Positions 1 to 13,000 of a DNA stretch of 35,391 nucleotides are shown here, one piece after another. The stretch is from Cristatella mucedo. Taxonomy: Eukaryota > Bryozoa > Phylactolaemata > Cristatellidae. The position numbers and the translations under genes were made by a program. The stretch lies in contig WPIO01000501.1 of the NCBI GenBank assembly GCA_009760855.2, positions 1 through 35,391 of the forward strand, given 5' to 3'. Under the pieces are notes generated by a model, which was not told the DNA's origin, ran no database searches, and saw only the letters and a program-made list of their open reading frames with translations. Positions within the stretch are counted from its first letter, which is position 1. Each line of letters opens with the position of its first letter.

Positions 1-1000
1 CTTCTTTGCGAAAACTTCTACTCCATTCCGGCTAATATATTCACCAAGAATAATCTAGGGATTATTTGATCTGGGATTACACAGCTGAACAATGCCGTTT
101 ATCTCGTTCTTAACTTACTGCACATCAAAGTTCTGATCTCTAGCTGCGTAAATGTTGAAATTCGTAGTTGACAGAGCAAATTTTCTTATAGTAAGTGCTA
201 TAAAATAAATTACTAGCATTGGGAAAAAACCTCGAGTATTTAGGTATTGGGAATCTTAACCCTCGAAAATGATGCAAAGCCACCATGCCCCCTAGCAGAA
301 AGCGTGAAAATGGATTATCCGGGGATTTCAAGAAGGAGCGGCATTAGGAGACTACGACGCACCACACAATCAGCTCGCAAAAGAGTGTTAGTGCTAGCTA
401 CGGGTCGAGCTGACGCGCACTGCAACAGTTACAGGAACATGTGACTGTCAAAGATAATCGAGCACTATAAGACTAAGCTAAGGGGTCCATTCATTTTTAC
501 TACTCGTCAACACTTGTGCCGGTTTCACAGCTCTGCGTTTTTCCTTGCCATGCAACACGAGTCTCGAGGTGGTTAAGAAATCTGAGACGGCCAGGCTTGT
601 CTGCCATGAAAGCGTTAACAGAGTACCACTCTAAAACCACTTCCACCGACTCATCGCCAGAGATGCAGTGTACGAATAGCCGGCCGCTATACGCGAAGTT
701 TCGCGTTACTATTACTTTCGATGGCTCCCATCTTTACTGTGGCTCAATAACAACTATCCAGATTCACTTCCGGATCACTCTCGGTGTCGAAATAGGCACA
801 CCATCACCTCTGCAGGAACCTGTCAACCTCGACTTGAGCTGTACCTCTAACCGTAAAATCTGTCCAGAGAGTGTGACTCAGGTGTCAAATAGCTCAAAAA
901 ATACAGGAACTCATTCTTAATTGATGTCACGAGCACACACTGATTGAGCTTCGTTTAACTAGAGGCTAAAAGTCCGCACCGGTTAGTCATTAGTTTTTGC
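1..1000. other. Intron 14, unannotated part
   Basis: This is presumably intron or downstream DNA of the ABCA gene. Short frames at 247-444 (+) and 516-920 (+) have no recognisable domain and no convincing splice structure. No ABCA exon was found on the minus strand here. Confidence 0.5.
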
Positions 1001-1004
1001 GGCA

Positions 1005-2790
1005 AACGCGATTGAATGGTGAGGAATATCATGCTTGATGAACAACATGAGATAACATGGTTAGAGGTTACGTGCACAGGGTCAGCATGCAAATGTGGTT
1101 AGTGGTAGCACGCACAGTGTCAGTACCCATAAGCACGTGAAGGATGAATCAAAGGGACCCACTAAATGCTGTCCTAAATAGGTGTGTCTTTAAGTTCTTT
1201 TTAAATGTGGTCAAGTCAGGGGATGTTCTGCCGCAAGTCGGAAGGGAGTTCCAGGCTTTGGAAGCATACGAACTACATGCACCGTTTCCAAAGGATTTGA
1301 GATTTGTTCGAGGTATTGGTAAACTGTTGGATTCCAAAAAGCGGGTGGTGCGATGCTTGGCCTGGTGGGGGAGTAGATCTGATAGATAGACTGGAGCCAA
1401 AAAATGAAAAGACCTAAAAGTGAGCAACAAAAACCTTAAAGTCGATCCGTTGCTTAACTGGTAGCCAGTGCAGGTCGGCGAGAAGTGGTGTGATGTGGCG
1501 ACTGTGAAACTCACGACAGACAAGCTTAGCTGCAGTTTTGCACCAGCTGTAATCGCCTGATTGCACATGCCGTTAGGCCAGGAAGCAGTGAGTTGCAGAA
1601 GTCAAGACGGTATGTCACAAATGCATGAACCATCTTAGACGTGGTATCCTTTTCTAAACAAGCCCGAATTTGAGCAATGTTATGTAGCCGAAAGTAGGCA
1701 GACTTGACTGTGGAGCTGATATGGTCGTCTAACGAGAGGTCACTTTGGAACATGACACCTAGATTTCGAGCTGATTCAACTAGAGATATGCTGGTAGAGC
1801 CAATTATGAGCGTCAGCCTTTGCAATTTCTTAATCACGCTGGGTTTCCAATTACTAGTAAGTTAGTTCTATCATTGTTTAGTTTTAGAAAATTTGCTGCC
1901 ATCCATGTGAGGATGTTACATCGGATGATCTTTGTTCATTCACGTCAATACTCTGGAGTCTCCCACTGAGATAGGACCTGAACCACTGCAGAGCAGTGCT
2001 AGTGATGCCCAGGCGAGATGACAGGCGCTCTGGAAGAACTTTGTGATCGATAGTATCAAAAGCTGCCAAAAGACCGAGCAAAACAAACAGAGACACTCTA
2101 CCCATGTCTGCATTCCTAAGTAGGTCGTTGTATACCCTAAGCAATTCTGACTGTGTGGAGTGATTAGCTCTAAAGCCAGACTGGAAATTACTAGCAAGGT
2201 GTTAAGTTTCGATATATGAGTTCAGCTGGTCCGCCACGACCCGTTACAGTGTTTTTGATCGGAATGGTAGAAGGGAGACTGGGCGGTAGTTGCTCAAGTT
2301 CTCTTGCTGTAGAGTCACTTTCTTGAGAAGTGGCCTGACTACAGCTTTTTTGAAAGGTGCTGGGACATGACCCGAAGCTACGGACAAATTAATGATGTTA
2401 CTTATGCATGGCAGCAGCAGATCAATGCAAAGTAGGAGCGGGTCAGTGGGAATAGGGTTCAGAGGACTTGTTGTCTTCTTTGAATGGGTTATGAACTTCA
2501 GGACGAGATCACTAGTGACCTGCTTAAATGTAGGCATTGAGGTGCAGCCAGGAATCGAGAGACAGCATTCTAGGGGGATGCTGTCATCGCAGGGATTGAT
2601 AAAGACTTTCAATAGGCTGTTACGTCTAGGAAACAAAGACAAAAGATTTTTACTCAACTTCAGAGGTGACCTGTCAATATTGCCGAGCAAAACAGCCCCG
2701 GCACATAGGACAAGTCAACACTTAATAGCCCCATCGTTACAGCTCCGTCGACCAAATTGTTTGAAAGTAAAGTGTTATTTTATGACACTA
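1005..2790 (-). mobile_element. LINE-A copy 1: L2/CR1-like non-LTR retrotransposon remnant
   Basis: Reverse-transcriptase blocks are readable on the minus strand in several frames. From about 2690 to 2250 come a pre-RT segment, PIPTDPLL and NYRPVSLLPF. AAFDTIDH and the G-I-x-x-x-A-L-Q-W-F-x-S-Y-L-S-G-R block are at about 2140-1890. A NLGVMF block, YRLDFCNSLLPGL and a C-terminal AWNSLPT block run down to 1149. The 3' UTR occupies about 1149-1005 and matches the copies at 29.2-29.7 and 22.8-23.0 kb. The element is dead: it has frameshifts and stops, and the stretch that should hold the YxDD catalytic block is missing around 1840-1884. It lies in the last visible ABCA intron. Confidence 0.88.
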
Positions 2791-3837
2791 TCAATTTATC
2801 TATTTGCCTAACAAGTGAAATATCTACTATTTTAGATGCTTTTAGGAATATCCAACTATTATTAACACTAAAAAACCATTATTTCTGTATTATTTAAAGT
2901 TTTGTTTTTCTGTTTGAAAATTGATCTATGTAATCCTGTGTGAGCCCTTTCACCATTCAAACTCTGCTGGGCTAGGCCAAGTCCTTAACCACGAAGGCAA
3001 CCTTACAGACGCTTGGAAATAAACCAAGTTCATGCTGAAATAGCAGTGCATTAGCCTCCCTAAACGGGGATGCATGCCACTTTAGTAATCATTCTTAAGT
3101 AACCACTAATCTCGGCTGCCGTAGTGCAAATCAGATTAATGGAAGCTAAGCTTGCGTCTCAATATTTACTTTCCAAGCTGTCAGTTATGCTTATGAGTTG
3201 GTTACAGGAATATTTTCGTAGGTGTACCCCTTCGCAAGTAATCAAATCAGGCTTCAAGAAAAGCATCGTTGAACGAGTTCGTGATTAACACAGTATCCGT
3301 GGACTTTACCCATACATGAATGGGATTCAGCCTTCCAGTGGGTTGACCAAGCAAATGCTAGAAATCGTTAAAAGTGAACTTTTAAAATCCATTCAGTTAG
3401 TTTGGTCCATACGAGTCGGTTCATGACGACAAGATTTAGCTTCTCTAGCAGTTTCAATGAGGAGCAAATCTATCTAATTCGGAAGCAATGAGATTTAATA
3501 CAACAAGAAAAACATCCTACGAACTGATCGACACCATCAACGCCAAGAGAGGTCACTTCCTTGCCCGCTCATTCATAGTTATGCGAACGGGTGGCCAGTT
3601 TAATGAAAATCGTTGGGAAACGCAGAGTACGCAAAGTTAAAACGAATTGTTGACCAACTGTTGCTCTGATTAAGGCCGCCATTAAATGCAGCTTACGGAC
3701 TACTTCGGTGCGTGCTAGGCTAAATTGTCTAACTGCTTTCCAACATGATAAAGTCGCTGCAGCGTCTCCCCAGCTCGCAAGAGGCTGAGAATGCGATCGC
3801 CCCTTCCTGGCGTTTGGTGCAGCTGCTGAATACGTAC
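2791..3837. other. Intron 14 sequence, no recognised feature
   Basis: This AT-leaning DNA lies between LINE-A and the ABCA exon 14 donor. No ABCA exon, RNA gene or repeat family member was recognised. The fragment at 3715-3837 is only the read-through extension of exon 14. Confidence 0.5.
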
Positions 3838-4087
3838 TTTAGAAAGACCTCCTCCATGGTGGTGACCGAGGCTCCGTAGCTCATGATTCCCAGCTCGTCC
3901 TTTCTTTCCTCGAGCTCGGCGAACATGGGCGAGAACGCTGAGACCTCCTCGTGCGGCAGGACAAAGGACAGCTCCGCTCCGACGTTGCTCTCCATTCTCG
4001 CAGTCGGAACATGCCTCTTCACGACATCGATGACCGTCTGAACAACGCAGGCAGGCTTTTTCACCATTACCATGTGATAGCCCGCAC
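3838..4087 (-). CDS. ABCA3-like: ABCA exon 14: regulatory segment after NBD1; last exon seen
   Basis: This exon encodes about residues 760-843. The acceptor TCCTGCAG|GT joins exon 13 to give [12 protein letters not shown]. It continues with [28 protein letters not shown] and TTMEEVFLK, the conserved block closing the first half of ABCA proteins. The reading frame could run further, but family conservation stops at the lysine, exactly at the donor CTAAA|GTACGT (phase 2). Read-through would add about 40 unconserved residues and a stop near 3715. Confidence 0.92.
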
Positions 4088-7000
4088 CTGCAGGACAAAA
4101 GTAGTGATAATGTGGTGCAACTGAGAGCGTCGCTTTTGCGTCTGATGGCCGACGTTTTGTAGGTATGTAGGAACCCACCGAATCGGTTCTTCAAGAACAG
4201 CGACGTGCCGCAGCACTGAAGTACGCCCTCAGCCATGATGGCTATGCGATCGCCTAGGTTGTCCGCTTCGTCCATGAAATGGGTCGACAGAACCATGGTA
4301 CGCCCCGCCCTCTGCTTCTGCAGCACGTCCCACATCAGTCGGCGAGCGGAAGGGTCCATTCCTGATGTCGGCTCGTCGAGGATTACAATCTAAACGCCGA
4401 TAAAGTGAAACTATGTAGATTCGCAAATTGTCCAGTCGATACGCCCAATAAGTACCTTCAGCGATTAGCCCTAAATTTAGATTGCTAAAAGATGGCTACA
4501 CGAGCAACGTGCACTTGGTTCCTAAAGCGACTCACTCGGCCACCTTTCCTTTGCTAAGCGGCTGCTGACAGCGCAAGAAAGGAGGCAGGAAATTGCAGAC
4601 TTGTCGATAGTGGTTCGCTTTGCCACCTTGTTAGTGTCGGCGTCATGCTTACCTTACTGTTTCCGATCAGTGCAATGGCGACGGACAGCTTCCGCTTCTG
4701 GCCACCAGACAGCGTCTGAGCGTAAGCGTGTCGCTTTTCCTGCAGACCAAGAGTGTTTATGTAGTAGTCCTTTTCTTCCTTTCTCTTTTTAGGTGGACAC
4801 CCCTTCAGCTATAATGAGAATAGCATGGTCGACTTTCAATAGTGGCAATGACAATTGGTTATTGCCCGTAGCGCCCGCTCGAGCAATCTAAAATCGAGCG
4901 AAGTTCGCGAATGACATCGCAAGGCAATAATGCATCGTCAGAGTTGGCTGGTAAACGACACACCAATAATCAGCAGGATTCGGCTGAAATAATAAGGCGT
5001 ATGTATATTGCTAGTTTTCACTCAATTGCTTTCTTTACCCCGATCAAACATGCCTCTGATAACTAAATAGCTAACAGCAATACTCTGGCTGGCTATGACC
5101 GTCACAATCTGCTAGGAATTAAAGTGGCATAACTTCAAAATGTAACTAAGGAAACGGCTTAAGTAGATAGCCAACAAACTTGATCTCTACCTAAGATTCG
5201 GGACTTTCTAACATGACGGCCGCATAAGAATATAACTAGCTCTGCGGTTCTGTCTACGTTGCATGTCTGTCATTCAGTTTTGAATGGGTGACCAAAAAAA
5301 GTCGTTAAGCTTCTGTAGCTGGTGCTGTATATGGCTTGAAGGTTGGTCAACAACTCCAAAGGTTGATCAAGGACCGTGATAGCCCAGGATGTAAGGTACT
5401 CGCTCTTCTCGGCACAGGTCGTGGAGAGGAATCCTGCAATGGACGATCCTTTATTGCCAGCTGCAAGCCGTAGAGATAGCCGTTAAGGCTCTTCTGCCTC
5501 AATACAAAAGAGGCTGTGAAATAAGCTATTACTATTATTATTATTATTATGGCTCCGATCGAACAATTAATAAAGAGCAGAAATCTTACTCTGAACCACA
5601 AGGCCCGCCGTTCCTTTGCAGCTTGATACCTAGCTGAACTGCAGAACAAGCTTAAGCCTTCTCGTGCCTTCAGGTCCTCTATGGATGGAGCTGTTCCATT
5701 TCTCGCTTAAAGACCGTTAGCGACAGAAGCTTTTGCTGTGCAGGCCCAAGACTTTAAAACTTGCTATCACAATTCTTACGCAACGACAGTTTTCTTGAGG
5801 TTGCTGACGGTAGCTCATGTTTTTCAGGCCTCTCGAGCATAGCTACATTCCATGCTGCCCACTTTCCTAATTGCCGTATCCAGCGCAGCTATGCCTTTCA
5901 CTTTCTCTTCGTTGCTTGAGATGAAACCTGTCATTTACTTCAAGAGCACCTAAAACCACTTAGGCTTTGAGTAACTCTACAGCCTAGCGCTCACTTAGTA
6001 CTTGTGGCTATGTTGAGTTGCATGCGGAGATACTTTGGGTCAATCTATTATTCCTGTATATCCACCGCCGAAAAGAATGCGTCTCACCCGGCGTTTGCTG
6101 CTTGACCACAGGCACATACTTTAGCGAAGAACTCGAGGTGTTCGTCCACTGTCAAGTTGTCGAACAAAATATCGTGCTGAGGACACAGGCCAAGGCTGGA
6201 TCTGACTCCACTTATGTCGTTCAGGACGTCATAACCATTAACGATTGCAGTACCCGAAGTTGGCGGCATGAAACCTGCAAATATTGTACGGGGCTGTAAG
6301 GCCTGCAAAAGTATCTAGCAATTCAAGCACTAACATTCATTCCGAAAGCTGTTAGAGGTTTGTTTTAGTAGTACCTGTAAGCATGAACATTGTCGTAGTT
6401 TTGCCTGCTCCGTTGTGTCCTAGAAGTGCCGTTATTTGACCTTCGTAGAAGTTCAGGTTCAAGTTTTCCACAGCCATCCTTTTAACGCCTTTGGTCTTAA
6501 AAGCCTGCAGAACGAAGAAGTAGGTAGTGATTATGAGACTCTCAAGTCTTTGAACGGTAAAAATTGTTCGGCTGTCATAAAACCGGTCGGTCAGTTCGCA
6601 CTCTTGGATTCGGGACAATTAGGAGATCATTGACCATTGGCACTGCTGGCTGAGGCATCGCAATACTTCTGTATATCTCGTTCACTTATGGGTTAACCGA
6701 GTGAATTGCAACATAGCGACACCTATACTCTGCCCAACATGATACAGACACGGGGCAGCCAATTGAATGAGATGCAGCCGTTGTCCAGCCAATAGAACAG
6801 AAGGCAGCCGATGGCAAGCCAATAGACTCGGATGCAGCCGTGGGCCAAACGAGCACAGTGCGAGTGCGCCTGCAGAAATCTTTGCCGAATACGTGGATGC
6901 AACGTGTGCCCCATTTTAACGGCCTGAGAATGCACGAATGCCTTGCCTTGATGTGCACGAGACGAAAAATTAATGAAAGAGAAACCCTTTAAAGAGTGCC

Positions 7001-10000
7001 ATCAAATAGAAAAAATTACCACAAAGACCGACAGTGCGAGATTTTAGGATCTCGAGATTAGGAAAAGTCAAAGCACTAAAAGTGCCATAATTGCTCAGGG
7101 GTCTTGTGCGGTAAGAATGAAGGGAGACATGGAATGAAAAGAAACATACTTTTACTAATGAGTGAACGCTAACTCGTACAAATGAAATGCCAAGAAACCT
7201 AAGCTCCTTGATATATTTAATCTTGATTCTATCATCAAAGAGTTGAACTTACCTTTGTAAGTCCTTTAATTTGTATGCCTGCCCGAATTCCTACAGGCTC
7301 CGCCTCGCAGTTCATTTCGGAGCTCTTCAAAATTCCATTAGAATCCTGAGGTGTTATCGAAGGTCCGAAGTTTCGCTTCGTGCCGCACCAATAGCTGGGC
7401 TGCAGATAGTAAATTGAATTCCTGGTTACCTCTAAATAGAGCGCTGAGTTACCTGGCTCGATTTTGAATTATCAAAGAGTGCTCGAAAATTTTCTTGGCA
7501 TCTGCTTAAGACTCACCAAGAAAAAAAGAAATACGGTTTTTCCGGGATGCCAAAGTCACCTGGTCGTACAGCCTCGACATACCACATAATCAGGATGTAA
7601 AGGATACTATCGAAAATGAGCATTCCGAATACGTAGGACAAGGGAAAGTCGTCGTCGACGCTTACAGGAAGTCTGATGTTGGTCCATTGTACACCTTCAC
7701 CTGCGACGATTACATAGTCATGTTAACTTGCATAGAAAACGAATCCGTATACTCAATTTAACTTGGCTGGTGCTTTCTTTGTGTCCTACTGTGTTGTAAG
7801 TAAAAAAGAGGTATAATTCATTTGCATATCACCAAAGAGAACTTGATCTATACTTCCGGTGATTCACGTTATGCCACAGTGCTCGAGCCCCCAGCCTCAT
7901 CAAATACAATTCATTCACCTTGACCTCGGTCGTTAAAGGCGAGCACCTTAACCGCTATTCCAAACCAGTGCGGCCAAGTAATCATGCATGACGGGATGCC
8001 GGCGTAGCTTGCTGATTGTGTCTGATGAGCAAAGTTCACTTCGCCAACGCTGAAGGTAGTTCAGCCGGCCAGCAATGGAACGTGATAAGGACGTTATAAG
8101 GCTCCCGGGGATTCCTAAGACGCTATCCTTAAGACGCCAGGGTCTTGCGGTCTCTCTAAAAGCTCTCTTTGCGTGCTCTCTTCGCGAGAAGGTGCTCTTC
8201 TCTCAAGTTACGATGCCTTTGTTCGATAAAGAACAGACATCAGCTCGCGTGACGCTTCAATGCTTAACCAATTGCTCTCTTGCGGTAGCGTTGTTTTAAG
8301 CCATTCATGGCGCAATCTCTTTACACGCGGCACGCGACCCAGCTTTCGGGACTCGAGTGGTAGATTTGCACTGGCCTATATCAAAACCTTGAAAGATGAC
8401 TGCGACAATATAAGCGTGAATAAAAGCCAAAGAATCGCCAAAGGCTCGGTGCATGCTGAAGTCCAGTCAGTGGTCAGTGGCTGTACCTACCTGCGCCTTC
8501 GAACTTGCTATAAAGGTAGGCTCCGATGGACATGGCAGTATTAGAGCTAAGGCAGGCGGCCAGTTTGGTTCGCATCGTCATAGAACTGTAGTTCTGACTG
8601 ATGTAGATAAATGGTAGGTACGTCAAAAAGAATAATATGCCTCCGGCGGCCGCTGCTGAGTTGGCTATAACGGTAAACATGAAAACTTGTTCGAAAGCTG
8701 CTGAGGCAAATTGTGTCTGTTCATGAACCTGGAAACCTCTCAAAAAAGCATGACCGCTTGCATTTATTGACAGTTTTCATTCAACACAATGCTTGGATCT
8801 GAAGGCAAAGCATGGACACGGCCACTTGAAGGGATAAGACCAGGTTATCAATATTCATCTGTTGTGAAACAGTTTAATTTTCACATCGTAGAAAGACAAA
8901 GCAGGGCAGTTAAAAGGCATCAGCGCCTATCATTTCAATGTTCTAGAAGGATTCTCACCATAATACCTTTCTCGTGCAATGATGAACAATGCCTTTAACA
9001 AAGCCGCTAGTGGAATTTGCCGTTAAAACCATACAAGCTGGTAACTTAATTGCTGGTCAATCTCTTCAAAATTATAAGTGGTCAAATGAAAAAATTAATA
9101 CTTATCACATACTTGACTAGCCACAACAGAAGTTTTGTAGCTCGTCAATTGGCTCTAGTGGAATCAATCAAGGCTGTTCCGATTTCAAGAACTTCTACTC
9201 AAGTTTAGTGACCAATCTACTTTCAAGCAGACGCTACGGTGCTAGACAAGTTAATCCATCACATTTGGCTACATTATTTTTCTTTATAAGGAGTCAATGG
9301 TACATCTCGCCGCCTGACAGCAGATGAATGTATACCAAAGATTTTGAGAAGATGAATGGAACTCTAACAAACTACTTCAAAGAAGTCTGCGAAGACCATG
9401 GTCAAGGAGGCAGTTCTGCATACCCGAGACGTTGGCCGCTTAAAAAGCATCGCTTGAAGATTCAATGCATTAGAGGTCGACTGAAGTCGTTCCTCATTGG
9501 TCATCCATCAGAGGTCGTTATTCATTGGCTGCTGGTATCACGGACCATGGAAGTTTAGATCTACTTTAGGGCGACACTTTTTACATTCCAATACAATCAC
9601 CGTCGATCGCCAAATGGCATAAGGTAAGTCTATAGGGCAGATCGAACGTTCTTTTGTAGGCCAGCTTCAAGAAATACTCGACACAATGAAGCCTGCTACA
9701 AATCCCAAGGAGCGCTAATATAAAGGAGTTTCGCAGTCGATAACAAAAGGAACGTAGTTAACAACCAAGGGCTATTGATTGAAATAATAATAATGATGAT
9801 AATAATAAGTCGCTCCTTTATCTTCAGAAGAGCACTGCATTTATATCCAGGCACTTTAAAAATCGCTTCAAGGGAGTGACTAAGCAATCGTTAGTGACAT
9901 GCACGATATCAAGCCCGTAAAGAGAAAAAAAGCATCATGCTTGGTCAAGCTTGCTAAAGCAAAAGGGAAGATACGAATATCAGCCGGTTAGTAGGAGCTC

Positions 10001-13000
10001 TTTTTATTGAGATGCAGTGAATCATGCACAGGTACGAACGAAAAGCACACACGAGCTAACATACGTGTTCACTAAGGCGAAAGAAATGCTGACCGGAACA
10101 GCTGTCTGGTTAGCTAAGACTTAAAAAGATGAAAGTGTATTGCTGGTAACGATCGTAGCCAGAAGTGAGTTGCTGACTTTTGGTGCACACGAGCTACAGG
10201 CACGATCACACAAAGATTTTAACTTAGTGCGAGTTGCCGTGGGATGACTAGATTCTGACGAAAGGTTGGCTTCAGAGCATGCTGAGGGAGTAAGGTGATC
10301 GGATAGATAAGCTGGTGTGTAATAAAGACGGAAACTGTAAGCCTGACTGAAGATCTTGAAATTAATTATATGATGCTTAATAGGAAGTCAGTGAAGCTCC
10401 AACAGAAGTGATGTGGCAGCTACGCCTATAATAAAAAACTAGACAATCCGCAGAATTTCGTACCAGTTGAGGAGAATTACCGGTACAGAGAGGGAATCAT
10501 TGAATAAAGGGAATTTCAAAAATCTAGATTAGATGTTAAATACGCAGCGTGAACTGGTTTGGCTGTCTTACTCTCCACTAGTAGGCCCTGATTTTGACAA
10601 CATAACTTTATAAACACTAAGTCAAAATGACACTCGATGGATCTTCTTAATCTAGTGAATACATTACCCTTTAAATTTGACCTAAATCATTTTCCAAATT
10701 ACTGTAGAATACTAATGTGGTCCATTCACGGCTTTTGTTAATTATGTTTCTGTGTTGCCCTATTGTTTCTGCTGCTATAGCAGGGTTTAAGCAGCACATT
10801 AGAACATGACTCCTCAGTTGAGAAGCTAATTGATTGAAGGGTTGTATTCAAAAGAAAGGCCCACCAGTAAGGCGGCCATTGATATGCAAGCTGGTAAATA
10901 CTTACCTGCCAATGATTATCTCGCCGCCTTAAAAAAAAGTGCCAAGTTTAAGGAAAGCTCAAAAGTGCGAGTCAGTTGTCTGCATCTAACTTCGGTTAGT
11001 TAGTGCTTAGTGGTTTACGAGCTAAACTAATTCAGATTAGCGTTATTATTGTTTAGTTCAAGAATTGTGCAAAGAATTGTGTCACTGTGTAATGGGAAAA
11101 TGAGTTGATTATAAAGTTTCACAGGTTCGTGTAATTATCTGGGATTAAGAACTCCGTTACTACCTTTGTTGAAGAATACGCTGACCATGAAACAGAAGCA
11201 GATCGTCGAGACGGCGTACAGCAACAGGAAAACGAAAACTGTAGAAGTGTCTGCATATCTCAGAATCAAAGTGGTCGAGTTCTAAAAAGCAAAGCCAGTG
11301 TAGTGAGAAGGCAGCCAAGCAAAGACAGTCTAGAGATATTGGTGGCCGAGTATCTCAAGATCAGCGTGCTGACGCGCAACAAATTAAGCAATGCACCCTG
11401 CGTTTGATTAGATCTTTTCTTTCCTACCAATGCGCAGAGGCAAAAATTATGAACAGTTAAACGCAATCATCAAGCGACTATGAACATCTCTAAGGCTAAA
11501 AAGCTGTCTCACAGGGCTTCCTTATCTTCTCGCAGAGCAATGGTTTTATTATTCGCACCTCAGGTTTCATATATCGTGAAGATTCAGTGACGAGAAAGAC
11601 ATGACACGTCGTTCTGCCTTTGCATGGTTACGATTGCCTTTGAAATATTTAGTGCTGCTTACACTCGGTCATATTTTCTTCTCTTTGCCGATCGGCTATT
11701 CCGCTGACTCCGGGAGGCTACAGGAAATAAGCTTCGAAAGACTTTTCCATGAATGGAGCTGAAATCAGAGATTCCCAAACCATCTGTCATTCTAGCAAAA
11801 GATCATCACGAAAACAGGCCTCGTGTATCCCTATGCACTTACAAGGTACAGTGTACTAAGTCGCTGACATCTGAAATAGGTTACCATCTCATAAATCCAA
11901 AAAACCGCTACTCGTTCGCTTTTATAAAAAACACTCCAGCGGATAGGGTATATGGATATGAAGTTGGGCCTGCTATTTTAACCAGAGGGCCCAAGCTTCG
12001 GTAATTTTGAGCTGACCAAGCGTTTGTCATCACAGTCGTCAGACATCCAGTTTGTTTTTTGGTTGACACTCGCGGAGAAACATGGCTTGGTGACTGACGT
12101 TGACAGAGTCAAGGGCACTGCATTCACGGAGCCAGGCTCATTGACCACGCGCAAGAACGTACCACGTTTCGCCCTGGAGGACAAAGAATGACGGTCATAA
12201 TGAAGACGGTGACAGTCAGAAATACGAAATACTTGGCAAACCAGGCAAGCCAATGAAGCCAGTTGTTCAATCCCATCATCTTCATGGCCTCCTAGCAGAA
12301 CCGAGCACGGAGATTACGTAGTAAACTGGCTTGTTCAAAATAGCGACATTGGCCAAGCGTGCAAAATGTCTCCTTCAAAGCTACGCCGAACACTACGTAC
12401 CTTGAGCTTGCGCTCCTTTTCATGAACCACTTCCTTTGGTATATTCAGCGCGATAAAGATGAGACTGATCATGAGAAAGAATGCCAGTTGTGATTGCAGC
12501 ACAACTATGAATCCATCCTTAATGTGCGGCGGAAAGGGAAACAGTTTGGCGTTGACATCCAGCGTTGTGTAGTTTGGATTTCTTTCAAGAGATGGATTGA
12601 GTTCTTCCATAATTGCCCGGTTGATGGCATTTTGTAACGTGAGAAACCCTTCGATATAGTAACCTGTAAGACGGAAATAAATTCCAGCATTCCTCATAGG
12701 ACAATATTCAGCTCATCACCCATCGACAGTCGTGCCTTTCGGTATTCAAGATTTTTTCCTCTGTCAACTTCGCCACTCCGGCTTCGAACTGATTGGACTC
12801 GAGTAAGGCTGCTCTCGCCTCCAATCATATGAATATCGACAACTGCAGCTAAAACTATCTGTGCGCTTATAATTCGACAACCAAATTAGCGACATACCTG
12901 GGGTTGGGTTGTACGTGTTATTGCCGTTTCGAGGTCCAGTAGTTTGCAGGCTAGGAAAATTGCTTGATGTACCCCAATTTGACTGACTGGAGTTTCGCAG

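Noticed and set aside
3715-3837. C-terminal extension of exon 14 to a stop codon
   Set aside because: Conservation ends at a consensus GTACGT donor; the extension shows no ABCA similarity.
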